A stretch of DNA of 40,608 bases from Eubacteriales bacterium (GCA_030536555.1 JAUNPU010000028.1:1-40608); one strand, 5' to 3'; positions 1-9,410 are shown, counted from the stretch's first letter. Notes: generated by a model not told the origin, from the sequence alone. Made by a program: numbers and translations.

Positions 1-387
1 CCGATTGCAGATATGCTTACAAGAATCCGTAACGCAAACACTGCGAAACATGATACTGTAGACGTTCCGTCTTCCAAGATGAAGCTGGCTATCGCTGACA
101 TCCTGGTAAACGAGGGCTACATTGCAAAATACGATATCGTAGCAGATGGCGCATTCAACAACATTCACATCACCCTGAAATACGGTGCTGACAAGAATGA
201 GAAGATCATCAGCGGTATCAAGAAGATCTCCAAGCCGGGTCTGCGTGTATACGCAAACAAGGAGAACCTGCCGAAGGTTCTTGGCGGTCTGGGCATCGCA
301 ATTCTTTCTACCAATCAGGGCGTGATCACCGATAAGGAAGCACGTCGCCTGGGCGTAGGCGGAGAGGTTCTGGCATTCGTTTGGTAG
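1..387 (+). CDS. rpsH: 30S ribosomal protein S8 (5' truncated)
   Basis: Small-subunit protein that binds the central domain of 16S rRNA and, in well-studied bacteria, represses its own operon. The frame is open from base 1 and reads [13 protein letters not shown], the normal S8 N-terminus without its first few residues, so the true start lies just outside the window and Met at base 13 is internal. The C-terminus has the family pattern [26 protein letters not shown]. First visible gene of the spc operon. An unusually long 214-bp gap separates it from rplF. Identification is secure. Confidence 0.97.
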   Translation, partial: PIADMLTRIRNANTAKHDTVDVPSSKMKLAIADILVNEGYIAKYDIVADGAFNNIHITLKYGADKNEKIISGIKKISKPGLRVYANKENLPKVLGGLGIAILSTNQGVITDKEARRLGVGGEVLAFVW

Positions 388-601
388 GCATTGAACACTT
401 AATGAGCGCCCAGAGCGCGAATTTAGTGTGAAAGCCCATCCCGAAACTTAGCAAATCCGAGCCGCAAGGCGAAGGATGAGCTTAGTTGAGTGGATGATCA
501 GCGATGTTAGTTCACATATAGAGCATATAAAGTGCTCAATGCAACTGAAAACAGAAAGGGCTGAGCGCCCTTTCCGAAAATTTAAGTAGGAGGTAAATGG
601 C
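388..601 (+). other. Long structured spacer between rpsH and rplF
   Basis: This 214-bp gap has no credible ORF on the plus strand, whereas the other spc-operon gaps here are 1-26 bp. It contains ACACTTAA near 396 matched by TTTAGTGT near 423 around two GCGC tracts, and a perfect hairpin GAAAGGGC (554-561) / GCCCTTTC (567-574) just before the rplF ribosome site. The hairpin lacks a long T tract, so it looks more like a processing or attenuation element, or an inserted structured repeat, than a full terminator. The rplF Shine-Dalgarno AGGAGG follows near 589. Confidence 0.5.
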
Positions 602-1144
602 ATGTCACGTATCGGAAGAATGCCAATCGCAATCCCGGCAGGCGTAACTGTAACGATTGCAGAGAATAACAAAGTGACTGTTAAAGGTCCGAAGGGAACC
701 CTTGAGAGAGAGTTACCGTTAGAGATGGACATCAAGGAAGAAGATGGACATATCGTAGTAACCAGACCGAACGATTTAAAGAAGATGAAAGCTTTACACG
801 GTCTGACCAGAACCCTGATCAACAACATGGTAGTTGGTGTTACCAACGGCTATGAGAAAGTTCTGGAAGTAAACGGTGTTGGTTACAGAGCATCCAAGCA
901 GGGCAAGAAATTAACCCTTAACCTGGGCTATTCCCATCCGGTAGAGATGGAAGATCCGGAAGGCGTTGAGACCGTTCTGGAAGGTCAGAATAAGATCACG
1001 GTTAAAGGTATCGATAAAGAGAAAGTTGGCCAGTACGCTGCTGAGATCAGAGACAAGAGAAGACCGGAGCCGTATAAGGGCAAAGGTATTAAGTATGCTG
1101 ATGAGACTATCAGACGTAAAGTTGGTAAGACTGGTAAGAAATAA
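602..1144 (+). CDS. rplF: 50S ribosomal protein L6
   Basis: Large-subunit protein near the factor-binding centre. At 180 residues it has the standard two-domain L6 length, beginning [15 protein letters not shown] and ending with the conserved [16 protein letters not shown] and [10 protein letters not shown] region. The start is preceded by AGGAGG at about 10 bases. An 18-bp gap leads to rplR, consistent with cotranscription. Its separation from rpsH by a structured spacer is the only odd feature. Confidence 0.97.
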   Translation: MSRIGRMPIAIPAGVTVTIAENNKVTVKGPKGTLERELPLEMDIKEEDGHIVVTRPNDLKKMKALHGLTRTLINNMVVGVTNGYEKVLEVNGVGYRASKQGKKLTLNLGYSHPVEMEDPEGVETVLEGQNKITVKGIDKEKVGQYAAEIRDKRRPEPYKGKGIKYADETIRRKVGKTGKK

Positions 1145-1161
1145 TTAAGGAGAATACGAAG

Positions 1162-1530
1162 ATGGTTAGTAAGAAATCAAGAAGCGAAATCCGCGTTAAA
1201 AAACATACCAGATTACGCAACCGCTTTGCAGGCACTGCAGAGAGACCGCGTCTGGCTGTGTTCAGAAGTAATAATCATATGTATGCTCAGATTATTGACG
1301 ATTCAGTCGGCAATACTCTGGTAGCAGCATCCACCGCAGAGAAGGCAGCAAAGGCAGAGCTGGAGCACACCAATACGGTTGACGCAGCAGCTTATGTTGG
1401 AACTCTGATCGCTAAGAGAGCCCTGGAAAAAGGTATCGAAGAAGTTGTATTCGACAGAGGCGGCTTCATTTACCAGGGTAAAGTGCAGGCACTTGCAGAC
1501 GCAGCTCGTGAAGCTGGTCTGAAATTCTAG
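1162..1530 (+). CDS. rplR: 50S ribosomal protein L18
   Basis: 5S rRNA-binding protein of the central protuberance. At 122 residues it has the usual basic N-terminus ([18 protein letters not shown]), the [20 protein letters not shown] core and the [21 protein letters not shown]-terminal motif. It starts 17 bp after rplF behind AAGGAGAA and ends 16 bp before rpsE, in the standard rplF-rplR-rpsE order. Confidence 0.97.
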   Translation: MVSKKSRSEIRVKKHTRLRNRFAGTAERPRLAVFRSNNHMYAQIIDDSVGNTLVAASTAEKAAKAELEHTNTVDAAAYVGTLIAKRALEKGIEEVVFDRGGFIYQGKVQALADAAREAGLKF

Positions 1531-1546
1531 TAGAGAGGAGAACGGC

Positions 1547-2056
1547 ATGAAGCGTACAATTATTGACCCAAGTCAGTTTGAATTAAACGACAACGTAGTA
1601 GCAATCAAGCGTGTATCTAAAACCGTAAAAGGTGGACGTACCATGAGATTCTCTGCTCTGGTAGTAGTAGGTGATGGAAATGGTCACGTAGGTGCAGGTC
1701 TTGGTAAGGCTGGTGAGGTTCCGGAAGCAATCCGCAAAGGAAAAGAAGCAGCTATGAAGAACCTGGTTGAGATCCCGATGGATGATAACCACAGTGTTCC
1801 GCACGACTATATCGGCAGATTCGGCAGCTCTAACGTACTGCTGAAGAAGGCTCCGGAAGGTACCGGTATCATCGCTGGTGGTCCGGCCCGTGCAGTGCTG
1901 GAGCTGGCAGGTATTAAGAATATCCGTGCTAAGTCTTTAGGCTCCAACAACAAGACTAACGTGGTACTGGCTGTCCTGAACGGTCTGACTCAGATTAAGA
2001 CTCCGGAGGAGTATGCGAGACTTCGCGGCAAATCTGTTGAAGAGATTTTAGGCTAA
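1547..2056 (+). CDS. rpsE: 30S ribosomal protein S5
   Basis: Small-subunit protein at the mRNA entry side, involved in decoding accuracy. At 169 residues it has the N-terminal double-stranded RNA-binding domain ([20 protein letters not shown], then [20 protein letters not shown]) and the C-terminal half ([19 protein letters not shown], then [13 protein letters not shown]). The start follows AGAGGAG. A 13-bp gap leads to rpmD. Confidence 0.97.
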   Translation: MKRTIIDPSQFELNDNVVAIKRVSKTVKGGRTMRFSALVVVGDGNGHVGAGLGKAGEVPEAIRKGKEAAMKNLVEIPMDDNHSVPHDYIGRFGSSNVLLKKAPEGTGIIAGGPARAVLELAGIKNIRAKSLGSNNKTNVVLAVLNGLTQIKTPEEYARLRGKSVEEILG

Positions 2057-2069
2057 GGAGGACAATGAA

Positions 2070-2252
2070 ATGGCAGAGAAGTTAAAAGTAACATTAGTCA
2101 AATCCCCGATCGGCGCTGTTCCGAAGCACAGAGCAACCTGTGAAGCTCTGGGTCTTAGAAAGCTGAACAAGACTGTTGAGCTTCCGGACAACGAGGCTGT
2201 CAGAGGAATGATCTGGCATGTTAAGCATTTAGTTAAGGTAGAAGAAATCTAA
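2070..2252 (+). CDS. rpmD: 50S ribosomal protein L30
   Basis: A 60-residue single-domain large-subunit protein. The sequence carries the family pattern [20 protein letters not shown] followed by [12 protein letters not shown] and [15 protein letters not shown]. It is preceded by AAGGAGG and lies between rpsE and rplO as in other bacteria. Length and order are typical. Confidence 0.96.
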   Translation: MAEKLKVTLVKSPIGAVPKHRATCEALGLRKLNKTVELPDNEAVRGMIWHVKHLVKVEEI

Positions 2253-2278
2253 TATTTGAAGTAAGGAGGTGCAACGAG

Positions 2279-2719
2279 ATGGATTTATCCAATTTACAGC
2301 CTGCTGCTGGTTCCAAGCACAGTGATAATTTCAGAAGAGGACGTGGTCACGGTTCAGGCAACGGTAAAACTGCTGGTAAGGGCCACAAAGGTCAGAAAGC
2401 ACGTTCCGGCGCTCCGAGACCAGGTTTTGAGGGCGGTCAGATGCCGTTATACAGACGTCTTCCGAAACGCGGATTCAAGAACCGTAACACCAAGGTTATC
2501 GTTGGTATCAATGTAGAAGCATTAGAGTGCTTCGAGAATGATGCAGTCGTAACCGTTGAGACTCTGTTAGAGACCGGTATCGTTAAGAATCCGAGAGATG
2601 GCGTTAAGATCCTGGGTAATGGAGAATTAACCAAAAAGCTGACCGTTAAGGCAGACGCATTCAGTGAGGGTGCAAAGGCAAAAATCGAAGCTTTAGGTGG
2701 AACCTGCGAGGTGATCTAA
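2279..2719 (+). CDS. rplO: 50S ribosomal protein L15
   Basis: A 146-residue late-assembly large-subunit protein. The N-terminal half is the characteristic glycine- and arginine-rich extended tail ([20 protein letters not shown], then [18 protein letters not shown]), and the globular C-terminal half ends GTCEVI. It starts behind AAGGAGGTG and ends one base before the secY start, so translation of the two is probably coupled. Confidence 0.97.
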   Translation: MDLSNLQPAAGSKHSDNFRRGRGHGSGNGKTAGKGHKGQKARSGAPRPGFEGGQMPLYRRLPKRGFKNRNTKVIVGINVEALECFENDAVVTVETLLETGIVKNPRDGVKILGNGELTKKLTVKADAFSEGAKAKIEALGGTCEVI

Positions 2720-2720
2720 T

Positions 2721-4037
2721 ATGTTTAAGACACTCCGAAATGCATGGAAGGTTGTGGAGATCAGAAAAAAACTGATCTTCACATTCCTCATGCTGGTAGT
2801 CATCCGCTTCGGATCTGAGCTGCCGATTCCAGGAGTTAACACTTCCTATTTTGCGGATTTCTTCGCAAAACAGAGTGGAGATGCATTTAACTTTTTCAAT
2901 GCAATGACCGGTGGTTCCTTTACCTCCATGTCTGTATTTGCATTGAGCATCACCCCATACATTACATCTTCCATCATCATGCAGCTTTTAACGATTGCAA
3001 TTCCGAAACTGGAAGAGATGCAGCGTGAAGGCGAGGATGGCAGAAAGAAGATTGCAGAGTATACCCGTTACCTGACCGTAGGTCTGGCACTGATCGAGTC
3101 CATTGCCATGGCAGTGGGATTCGGCGGACAGGGTCTGTTGATCGACTACAATGCATGGAGTGTTATTGTTGCAGTATCAACCATGACTGCAGGCAGTGCA
3201 TTCCTCATGTGGATTGGTGAGAGAATCACGGAGAACGGCATCGGCAATGGTATTTCCATGGTCCTGCTGTTCAACATCATTTCCTCTCTTCCGCAGGATG
3301 CAAACACGTTATACACCAAGTTCCTGACCGGCAGCAACATCGGCGTGAAGGTGACATCCGCGATTATTATCCTGGCTGTTGTCATCGCAATGGTGATCTT
3401 CGTTATCATCCTTCAGGATGGTGAGCGCAGAATCCCGGTTCAGTATTCCAAGAAGATGGTTGGCAGAAAGATGGTGGGCGGTCAGTCCTCCCACATTCCG
3501 TTAAAGGTCAACACCGCTGGTGTTATCCCGGTTATCTTTGCTTCCTCCATCATGTCATTCCCGGTTGTTATTGCCCAGTTCTTCCATCCGGATTACACCA
3601 CCATCGGCGGTAAGATCCTGATGATGCTGAACTCATCTTCCTGGTTCCGTCCGGAGATGCCGTGGTACTCCATCGGTATGGTAATCTACATTGTGCTGAT
3701 CGTGCTTTTTGCATACTTCTACACATCCATTACCTTCAACCCGCTGGAGGTTGCTAACAACATGAAGAAGTCTGGTGGATTTATCCCAGGTATCCGTCCG
3801 GGTAAGCCAACTTCCGACTTCCTGAATAAGATCCTGAACTACATTGTCTTTATCGGTGCGGTTGGCCTGATCATCATCAGCGTCATTCCGATCATGATTT
3901 CCGGTCTGTTCAATATCGGACATCTGTCCTTTATGGGTACTTCCCTGATCATTATCGTCAGCGTTGTACTGGAGACCATCAAGGCAATCGAGTCTCAGAT
4001 GATTGTACGGAATTACAAAGGCTTCTTAAATGATTAA
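2721..4037 (+). CDS. secY: Preprotein translocase subunit SecY
   Basis: Channel-forming subunit of the SecYEG translocon in the cytoplasmic membrane. The 438 residues give about ten hydrophobic segments. Family marks include RFGSELPIPGVN near the N-terminus, ALSITPYITSSIIMQLL in the plug/TM2 region, the cytoplasmic loop DGERRIPVQYSKKMVG, the loop NNMKKSGGFIPGIRPGKPT, and a C-terminus with VLETIKAIESQMIVRNYKGF. It follows rplO by one base and is followed by a terminator-like hairpin, so it may close one transcript. Confidence 0.98.
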   Translation: MFKTLRNAWKVVEIRKKLIFTFLMLVVIRFGSELPIPGVNTSYFADFFAKQSGDAFNFFNAMTGGSFTSMSVFALSITPYITSSIIMQLLTIAIPKLEEMQREGEDGRKKIAEYTRYLTVGLALIESIAMAVGFGGQGLLIDYNAWSVIVAVSTMTAGSAFLMWIGERITENGIGNGISMVLLFNIISSLPQDANTLYTKFLTGSNIGVKVTSAIIILAVVIAMVIFVIILQDGERRIPVQYSKKMVGRKMVGGQSSHIPLKVNTAGVIPVIFASSIMSFPVVIAQFFHPDYTTIGGKILMMLNSSSWFRPEMPWYSIGMVIYIVLIVLFAYFYTSITFNPLEVANNMKKSGGFIPGIRPGKPTSDFLNKILNYIVFIGAVGLIIISVIPIMISGLFNIGHLSFMGTSLIIIVSVVLETIKAIESQMIVRNYKGFLND

Positions 4038-4051
4038 GTTTTCGTGATAAG

Positions 4052-4086
4052 AGCTGCTGCGCAAGATACTGGGCAGCAGCTTTTTT
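4052..4086 (+). terminator. Terminator-like hairpin after secY
   Basis: AGCTGCTGC (4052-4060) pairs perfectly with GCAGCAGCT (4073-4081) and is followed by a run of six T at 4081-4086. This is the form of an intrinsic terminator. Because adk, map and infA follow on the same strand without an obvious strong promoter, it may act as a partial terminator that lowers expression of the downstream genes. Confidence 0.75.
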
Positions 4087-4146
4087 CAATAAAAGCGTAA
4101 CGGTTTATTCAGGTAACTTTACACAGCAAAGTAAGGGGGAAACGCA

Positions 4147-4791
4147 ATGAAGATTATCATGTTAGGGGCACCTGGTGCCGGCAAGGGCACACAGGCCAAA
4201 AAGATCGCAGAGAAGTACGGAATCCCGCACATCTCCACCGGTGACATTTTCCGCGCCAACATCAAAGGCGGCACGGAGCTTGGAATGAAAGCAAAAGCTT
4301 ACATGGATCAGGGACAGCTGGTTCCGGACGACGTGACCATCGGCATGCTGCTTGACCGCATCAGCGAGGCAGACTGCGAGAAGGGCTACGTGCTGGACGG
4401 CTTCCCGAGAACCATTCCGCAGGCAGAGAGCCTGACGAATGCACTGAACGAGCGCGGCGAGAAGATGGACTATGCTGTCAACGTTGACGTTCCGGATGAG
4501 GCAATCGTAACCCGTATGTCCGGCAGAAGAGCCTGCCTGGCATGTGGAGCAACCTACCACATCGTGTTCAACGCACCGAAGACCGAGGGCGTGTGCGACA
4601 CCTGTGGCGAGAAACTGGTGCTGCGTGACGACGACAAGCCGGAGACCGTGCAGAAGCGTCTGACCGTATACCATGACCAGACGCAGCCGCTGATCGACTA
4701 CTATCAGCAGGCAGGCATTCTGGTGACCGTGGACGGCACCAAGGATTTAAATGAAGTATTTAAGGACATTACTGTTGTCCTGGGAGAGTAA
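4147..4791 (+). CDS. adk: Adenylate kinase
   Basis: Interconverts ATP + AMP with 2 ADP in the cytoplasm. The 214 residues carry the P-loop [13 protein letters not shown] near the N-terminus, the AMP-binding segment [23 protein letters not shown], and a long-form LID domain with two Cys pairs (CLACGATYH and CDTCGEKL) that bind structural zinc, as is typical of Gram-positive enzymes. The start follows AGGGGGAA. Its stop lies three bases before map, as in most Firmicutes spc operons. Confidence 0.98.
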   Translation: MKIIMLGAPGAGKGTQAKKIAEKYGIPHISTGDIFRANIKGGTELGMKAKAYMDQGQLVPDDVTIGMLLDRISEADCEKGYVLDGFPRTIPQAESLTNALNERGEKMDYAVNVDVPDEAIVTRMSGRRACLACGATYHIVFNAPKTEGVCDTCGEKLVLRDDDKPETVQKRLTVYHDQTQPLIDYYQQAGILVTVDGTKDLNEVFKDITVVLGE

Positions 4792-4794
4792 ACT

Positions 4795-5544
4795 ATGTCA
4801 GTATCCATTAAATCTGCAAGAGAGATTGAACTGATGCGCGAGGCTGGCAGGATTCTTGCCAACGTACATGAAGAGCTGGGAAAGGCGCTGAAGCCGGGCA
4901 TGTCCACCATGGACATCGACCGGCTGGGCGAGAAGCTGATCCGCGGCTATGGCTGCATCCCTTCTTTTAAGAATTATAATGGCTATCCTGCTTCCATCTG
5001 TGTCTCTGTCAACGACGAGGTGGTGCACGGAATTCCCAACAAGCACCGGATTCTGCACGAGGGCGATATCGTAAGCCTGGATGCAGGCGTGATCTATCAC
5101 GGTTACCACTCTGACGCTGCCCGCACCCATGCGATCGGCAAGATCAGTCCGGAAGCCGAGAAGCTGATCCAGGTGACCAGGGAATGCTTCTTCGAAGGTA
5201 TCAAGTATGCAAAAGCAGGCAATCATCTGAATGATATATCTTCTGCAATTCAGGCCTACGCTGAGAGCTTCGGCTACGGGGTGGTCCGCGACCTGGTTGG
5301 TCACGGAATCGGAGAACATCTCCATGAAGACCCGGAGGTTCCGAACTTTGCACAGAAGAAGAAAGGCATCAAGCTGGTGCCGGGTATGACCCTGGCGGTA
5401 GAGCCGATGATCAATGCAGGCCGTGCGGATGTGGCATGGATGGATGACGACTGGACCGTTGTGACAGATGACGGCACCCTGTCTGCTCACTATGAGAACA
5501 CCATTCTCATCACCGAAGGTGAGCCGGAGATCCTGTCTCTGTAA
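4795..5544 (+). CDS. map: Methionine aminopeptidase type I
   Basis: Removes the initiator methionine from nascent proteins. The 249-residue protein has the five metal-ligand motifs in order: Asp in SLDAGVIYHGYHSDAARTHA (two Asp), His in LVGHGIGEHLHEDPEVPN, Glu in LAVEPMINAG, and Glu in SAHYENTILITEGEPEIL. No N-terminal zinc-finger extension is present. It starts three bases after adk with little room for its own Shine-Dalgarno beyond GGGAGAG inside adk, so translation is probably coupled. Confidence 0.97.
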   Translation: MSVSIKSAREIELMREAGRILANVHEELGKALKPGMSTMDIDRLGEKLIRGYGCIPSFKNYNGYPASICVSVNDEVVHGIPNKHRILHEGDIVSLDAGVIYHGYHSDAARTHAIGKISPEAEKLIQVTRECFFEGIKYAKAGNHLNDISSAIQAYAESFGYGVVRDLVGHGIGEHLHEDPEVPNFAQKKKGIKLVPGMTLAVEPMINAGRADVAWMDDDWTVVTDDGTLSAHYENTILITEGEPEILSL

Positions 5545-5575
5545 GACAGTGTAAATGAAGGAATTTGATATTGAA

Positions 5576-5604
5576 TGTCCGGCAGGCAGGAGTCCTGTCG
5601 GACA
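5576..5604 (+). other. Stable hairpin in the map-infA gap
   Basis: TGTCCGGCAGG (5576-5586) pairs with CCTGTCGGACA (5594-5604) over 11 positions with one G-U pair and a 7-base loop. No T tract follows, so it is not an intrinsic terminator. It lies about 27 bases before the infA start and could stabilise or modulate the infA message. Confidence 0.5.
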
Positions 5605-5631
5605 TGACAAAGACTACGGAGGTAAGAACGC

Positions 5632-5850
5632 ATGTCTAAAGCAGATGTAATTGAAATTGAAGGAACGGTAGTAGAGAAGCTGCCCAACGCCATGTTCCAG
5701 GTTGAACTGGAGAACGGCCATCAGGTACTGGCACATATCAGCGGAAAGCTTCGCATGAACTATATCCGTATCCTGCCGGGAGACAAAGTAACCATCGAGT
5801 TATCCCCCTATGATCTGTCCAAGGGACGCATCATCTGGAGAGATAAATAA
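5632..5850 (+). CDS. infA: Translation initiation factor IF-1
   Basis: A 72-residue OB-fold protein that occupies the ribosomal A site during initiation. It has the standard length and sequence: [19 protein letters not shown], then [38 protein letters not shown] and GRIIWR at the end. The Shine-Dalgarno is GGAGGTAAG. A strong promoter for the next operon segment begins 26 bases after its stop. Confidence 0.98.
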   Translation: MSKADVIEIEGTVVEKLPNAMFQVELENGHQVLAHISGKLRMNYIRILPGDKVTIELSPYDLSKGRIIWRDK

Positions 5851-5875
5851 ATTAGAAAAATAAGTAAAAAAGTAC

Positions 5876-5904
5876 TTGCATTATAAGAAACGCAATGTTA
5901 TAAT
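5876..5904 (+). promoter_or_regulatory. Sigma-A promoter for rpmJ-rpsM-rpsK-rpsD-rpoA-rplQ
   Basis: TTGCAT at 5876-5881 and a perfect TATAAT at 5899-5904 are separated by 17 bases. The transcript would begin near 5911 and carry a leader of about 100 bases before rpmJ. The leader contains an inverted repeat ATATATC (near 5968) / GATATAT (near 5983). Regulation by S4 is known for alpha operons in other bacteria; whether this leader binds S4 is not visible. Confidence 0.8.
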
Positions 5905-6014
5905 ATCATGGCGACTTTGTTGAGATACCAGGTGTAGTTTGTCCAAAGCGACGCCCGGTTGTACCAATATATCTAGTGAAGTGGATATATGCAAGTATGG
6001 AAAGGAGAATTGCC

Positions 6015-6128
6015 GTGAAGGTGAGATCATCAGTAAAACCGATTTGCGAAAAATGCAAAATCATCAAACGCAAAGGCAGTATCAGAGTAATCTGTGAAAA
6101 TCCTAAGCACAAACAGAGACAAGGTTAA
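6015..6128 (+). CDS. rpmJ: 50S ribosomal protein L36
   Basis: A 37-residue zinc-ribbon large-subunit protein, translated from a GTG start behind AAAGGAG. It reads [20 protein letters not shown] and ends [12 protein letters not shown]. The C-x2-C, C and H residues of the zinc-binding C+ form are present (CEKC, then C and H in CENPKH). It sits between infA and rpsM as in nearly all bacteria. It is easily missed because of its size and GTG start. Confidence 0.97.
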   Translation: MKVRSSVKPICEKCKIIKRKGSIRVICENPKHKQRQG

Positions 6129-6160
6129 AGAACAAAAAGTATAGGAGGTGTACGAAGCAA

Positions 6161-6529
6161 ATGGCTCGTATTTCAGGTGTTGATTTACCAAGAGAAAAAC
6201 GTGTTGAAATCGGCTTAACTTATATCTACGGTATCGGTAGAACAAGCGCAAGCCGCATTCTTGCTGAGGCTGGTGTTAATCCGGATACCCGCGTTAAGGA
6301 TTTAACCGATGACGAAGTGAAGAAACTGGCAGCAATCATTGCTGATACTCAGCTTGTTGAGGGTGATCTGCGTAGAGAGATCGCTATGAACATCAAGAGA
6401 CTGCAGGAAATCGGTTGCTACCGTGGAATCCGTCATAGAAAAGGCCTGCCGGTTCGTGGTCAGAAGACCAAAACCAACGCTAGAACTCGTAAGGGTCCGC
6501 GTAAGACCGTTGCAAACAAGAAAAAGTAA
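6161..6529 (+). CDS. rpsM: 30S ribosomal protein S13
   Basis: Head protein of the small subunit contacting P-site tRNA and the intersubunit bridge. The 122 residues start [20 protein letters not shown], include the helix-hairpin-helix [16 protein letters not shown], and end with the basic tail [20 protein letters not shown]. The Shine-Dalgarno is TAGGAGGTG. An 88-bp gap without a clear promoter separates it from rpsK. Confidence 0.97.
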   Translation: MARISGVDLPREKRVEIGLTYIYGIGRTSASRILAEAGVNPDTRVKDLTDDEVKKLAAIIADTQLVEGDLRREIAMNIKRLQEIGCYRGIRHRKGLPVRGQKTKTNARTRKGPRKTVANKKK

Positions 6530-6617
6530 TTAAGACACAGTTGTAAAGAATCACGTTGCATGTTTTAAAAACAGGAAACAGGATTCGTTGAGTAAGAAGA
6601 AAGTAGGTTAGTTTAAA

Positions 6618-7019
6618 ATGGCTAAAAAAGTGTCCACTGCTAAAAAAGTGACAAAAAAGCGTGTAAAGAAAAACGTTGAACGCGGACAGGCACATATCCA
6701 GTCTTCCTTTAACAACACCATCGTTACGTTAACGGATGCACAGGGTAACGCTTTATCATGGGCAAGTGCTGGTGGTCTGGGATTTAGAGGTTCAAGGAAA
6801 TCTACTCCATATGCAGCACAGATGGCTGCAGAGACTGCTGCCAAAGCAGCTTTAGTACATGGTTTGAAATCTGTAGACGTTATGGTAAAAGGACCTGGTT
6901 CAGGCCGCGAAGCAGCGATCCGTGCACTTTCTGCATGCGGTATTGAAGTAACTAGTATTAAGGACGTAACTCCGGTTCCACACAACGGATGTCGCCCGCC
7001 AAAACGTAGAAGAGTCTGA
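6618..7019 (+). CDS. rpsK: 30S ribosomal protein S11
   Basis: Platform protein of the small subunit. The 133-residue protein has a lysine-rich N-terminus, the core [54 protein letters not shown], and the conserved end [18 protein letters not shown]. The NG pair in PHNGCRPP is the site where isoaspartate formation is known in other S11 proteins. Order rpsM-rpsK-rpsD is standard. Confidence 0.97.
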   Translation: MAKKVSTAKKVTKKRVKKNVERGQAHIQSSFNNTIVTLTDAQGNALSWASAGGLGFRGSRKSTPYAAQMAAETAAKAALVHGLKSVDVMVKGPGSGREAAIRALSACGIEVTSIKDVTPVPHNGCRPPKRRRV

Positions 7020-7034
7020 TAGGAGGTACTAACA

Positions 7035-7628
7035 GTGGCAGTAGATAGAGTTCCTGTTCTTAAAAGATGTAGATCCCTTGGTTTAGATCCGATCTATTTA
7101 GGAATTGATAAAAAATCAAACAGAGAATTAAAAAGAGCTAACAGAAAAGTAAGTGAGTACGGTCTCCAGTTACGTGAGAAGCAGAAAGCAAAATTCATCT
7201 ATGGCGTATTAGAGAAACCTTTCCGTAACTACTATGCAAAAGCAGAGAAGATGGACGGTCAGACCGGTGAGAACATGATGATTCTCCTGGAGAGAAGACT
7301 GGATAACGTTGTTTTCCGTATGGGATTTGGTCGCACCCGTCGTGAGACCAGACAGATCGTTGACCACAAGCACGTATTAGTAAACGGCAAGTGCGTAAAC
7401 ATTCCGTCTTACCTGGTTAAAGCAGGTGACGTTATCGAGATCAAAGAGAAGTGCAAATCCTCTCAGAGATACAAAGACATTCTGGAAGTAACTGCTGGTC
7501 GCCTTGTTCCGGCTTGGCTGGATGTTGATCAGGAGAACTTAAAAGGCGTTGTAAAAGAGCTGCCGACCAGAGAAGAGATTGATGTTCCGGTTGAAGAGAT
7601 GCTTATCGTCGAGTTGTACTCCAAATAA
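7035..7628 (+). CDS. rpsD: 30S ribosomal protein S4
   Basis: Primary 16S rRNA-binding assembly protein; in Bacillus it also represses its own gene. The 197 residues begin at GTG behind TAGGAGGTACT. The S4 RNA-binding domain is clear: [20 protein letters not shown], then [20 protein letters not shown] and [13 protein letters not shown]. It belongs to the short, Cys-poor class without the N-terminal zinc knuckle. A 55-bp gap precedes rpoA. Confidence 0.97.
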   Translation: MAVDRVPVLKRCRSLGLDPIYLGIDKKSNRELKRANRKVSEYGLQLREKQKAKFIYGVLEKPFRNYYAKAEKMDGQTGENMMILLERRLDNVVFRMGFGRTRRETRQIVDHKHVLVNGKCVNIPSYLVKAGDVIEIKEKCKSSQRYKDILEVTAGRLVPAWLDVDQENLKGVVKELPTREEIDVPVEEMLIVELYSK

Positions 7629-7683
7629 TTAATTTGAGTACGAGAAACCCTCGATAAAGAACCCAAAAGGAGGGGCTATAATC

Positions 7684-8643
7684 GTGTTCGATTTTGAAAA
7701 ACCAAACATTGAGATTGTTGAGATTTCAGATGATAAGAAATATGGCAAGTTTGTAGTAGAACCGCTTGAGAGAGGCTACGGCACCACGCTGGGCAACTCC
7801 CTGAGAAGAATTATGCTTTCTTCTTTACCGGGTGCTGCAGTGAGCCAGGTGAAAATCGACGGCGTTTTGCATGAGTTCAGTTCCATCCCAGGTGTCAAGG
7901 AAGATGTGACTGAGATCATCATGAACATCAAGAGCTTATCTATTAAGAATAACAGTGACAGCAACGAGGTTAAGACCGCTTACATCGAATTCGAAGGTGA
8001 AGGCGTGATTACTGCTGCTGATATCCAGGCTGATCCGGACATTGAGATCATGAATCCGGAGCAGGTGATTGCTACCTTAAGCGGCGGCACCGACAGCAAG
8101 TTCTACATGGAGCTGACCATTACCAAGGGTCGCGGATATGTAAGCGCAGATAAGAACAAGAGCGAGGATCTGCCGATCGGTGTACTTGCGATTGATTCCA
8201 TTTACACTCCGGTAGAGCGCGTTAACATGGCTATCCAGAACACCCGTGTTGGACAGGTTACCGATTACGATAAACTGACCCTGGATGTGTTCACCAATGG
8301 TACTCTGGCTCCGGACGAGGCTGTCAGCCTGGCAGCGAAGGTTCTGAGCGAGCATCTGAACCTTTTCATCGACCTTTCTGAGAATGCCAAGACCGCTGAG
8401 ATCATGGTAGAGAAGGAAGACAACGAGAAAGAGAAAGTTCTGGAGATGAACATTGATGAGCTGGAGCTGTCTGTTCGTTCCTACAACTGTCTGAAGCGTG
8501 CCGGCATCAACACCGTAGAGGAGCTGTGCAACAGAACCCCTGAGGATATGATGAAGGTTCGTAACCTGGGCAGAAAGTCCCTTGAGGAAGTTCTGGCTAA
8601 GTTGAAAGAGCTTGGTCTTCAGCTGAATCCAAGCGAGGAGTAA
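7684..8643 (+). CDS. rpoA: DNA-directed RNA polymerase subunit alpha
   Basis: Alpha subunit that nucleates polymerase assembly. GTG start behind AAAAGGAGGGG. The 319-residue protein has the N-terminal dimerisation domain ([20 protein letters not shown], then [19 protein letters not shown]) and the C-terminal DNA- and activator-binding helix-hairpin-helix domain ([20 protein letters not shown], then [15 protein letters not shown]). Normal length, normal position before rplQ. Confidence 0.98.
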   Translation: MFDFEKPNIEIVEISDDKKYGKFVVEPLERGYGTTLGNSLRRIMLSSLPGAAVSQVKIDGVLHEFSSIPGVKEDVTEIIMNIKSLSIKNNSDSNEVKTAYIEFEGEGVITAADIQADPDIEIMNPEQVIATLSGGTDSKFYMELTITKGRGYVSADKNKSEDLPIGVLAIDSIYTPVERVNMAIQNTRVGQVTDYDKLTLDVFTNGTLAPDEAVSLAAKVLSEHLNLFIDLSENAKTAEIMVEKEDNEKEKVLEMNIDELELSVRSYNCLKRAGINTVEELCNRTPEDMMKVRNLGRKSLEEVLAKLKELGLQLNPSEE

Positions 8644-8663
8644 TCCAAACAATGACAAGAGTG

Positions 8664-8695
8664 CTCTCCCTGTAAGTCCTATGAGCGAGGGAGAG
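8664..8695 (+). other. Hairpin in the rpoA-rplQ gap
   Basis: CTCTCCCT (8664-8671) pairs perfectly with AGGGAGAG (8688-8695). It is followed by TATTTAAAA rather than a T run, so it may be a processing or partial termination site. The 146-bp gap is otherwise empty until the rplQ Shine-Dalgarno TGGAGGAA. Confidence 0.5.
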
Positions 8696-8789
8696 TATTT
8701 AAAACTGGATGATGCGGTTCGATAAGTCCAAAGGGCGCGGGCTGCTCTCCACAAAATTCATTTAATCTATTTTATGGAGGAATATTACA

Positions 8790-9326
8790 ATGGCAGGTTA
8801 TAGAAAACTGGGAAGAACTTCCAGCCAGAGAAAAGCAATGATCCGCAGCCAGGTTACAGCTCTGCTGTATCATGGAAGCATCAAGACCACTGAGGCAAGA
8901 GCAAAAGAGATCCGCAAAGTAGCTGAGGGTCTGATCGCTCTGGCAGTGAAAGAGAAAGACAACTTCGAGACCGTTACCGTTACCGCTAAGGTTGCTCGCA
9001 AGGATGCAAACGGCAAGAGAGTCAAAGAAGTAGTAAACGGCAAGAAAGTTACCGTTTATGACGAAGTTCAGAAGGAAATCAAGAAGGATAATCCTTCCAG
9101 ACTGCACGCTAGACGTCAGATGCTGAAGGTTCTGTACGATGTAACCGAGGTTCCGGCTGCAGCTGCAGGCAAGAAGAAAAACACCAAATCCGTAGATCTT
9201 CCGGCAAAGTTATTTGACGAGGTTGCTCCGAAGTACGTTTCCCGCAACGGTGGTTACACCCGTATCGTTAAGATCGGCCAGCGTAAGGGCGACGGCGCTA
9301 TGGAAGTGCTGTTAGAGTTAGTTTAA
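8790..9326 (+). CDS. rplQ: 50S ribosomal protein L17, enlarged form
   Basis: Large-subunit protein at the exit-tunnel side. It starts MAGYRKLGRTSSQRKAMIRS and ends with the conserved VAPKYVSRNGGYTRIVKIG. At 178 residues it is far longer than the roughly 115-125 of most bacterial L17 proteins. The surplus lies in two stretches: residues about 53-85 (charged, with KVARKDANGKRVKEVVNGKK) and about 108-122 (EVPAAAAGKKKNTKS). The reading frame and flanking conserved blocks are intact, so these look like true insertions. An intrinsic terminator follows. Confidence 0.96.
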   Translation: MAGYRKLGRTSSQRKAMIRSQVTALLYHGSIKTTEARAKEIRKVAEGLIALAVKEKDNFETVTVTAKVARKDANGKRVKEVVNGKKVTVYDEVQKEIKKDNPSRLHARRQMLKVLYDVTEVPAAAAGKKKNTKSVDLPAKLFDEVAPKYVSRNGGYTRIVKIGQRKGDGAMEVLLELV

Positions 9327-9343
9327 TTTTGAATTTCAGAAAG

Positions 9344-9376
9344 GGCTGGCGCTTTAAGGAGTGCCGGTCTTTTTTT
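9344..9376 (+). terminator. Terminator of the alpha operon
   Basis: GGCTGGCGCT (9344-9353) pairs with AGTGCCGGTC (9360-9369), 10 pairs including three G-U, followed by seven T. It closes the ribosomal operon after rplQ. Confidence 0.85.
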
Positions 9377-9410
9377 ATGGAAAATGAAAGAAAACGTTGG
9401 GAGAAATACT

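Noticed and set aside
448..846. Minus-strand frame across the rpsH-rplF gap
   Set aside because: Most of it is antisense to rplF, and there is no ribosome site or domain.
4798..5610. A 270-codon minus-strand frame opposite map
   Set aside because: It is antisense to an unmistakable methionine aminopeptidase and has no domain of its own.
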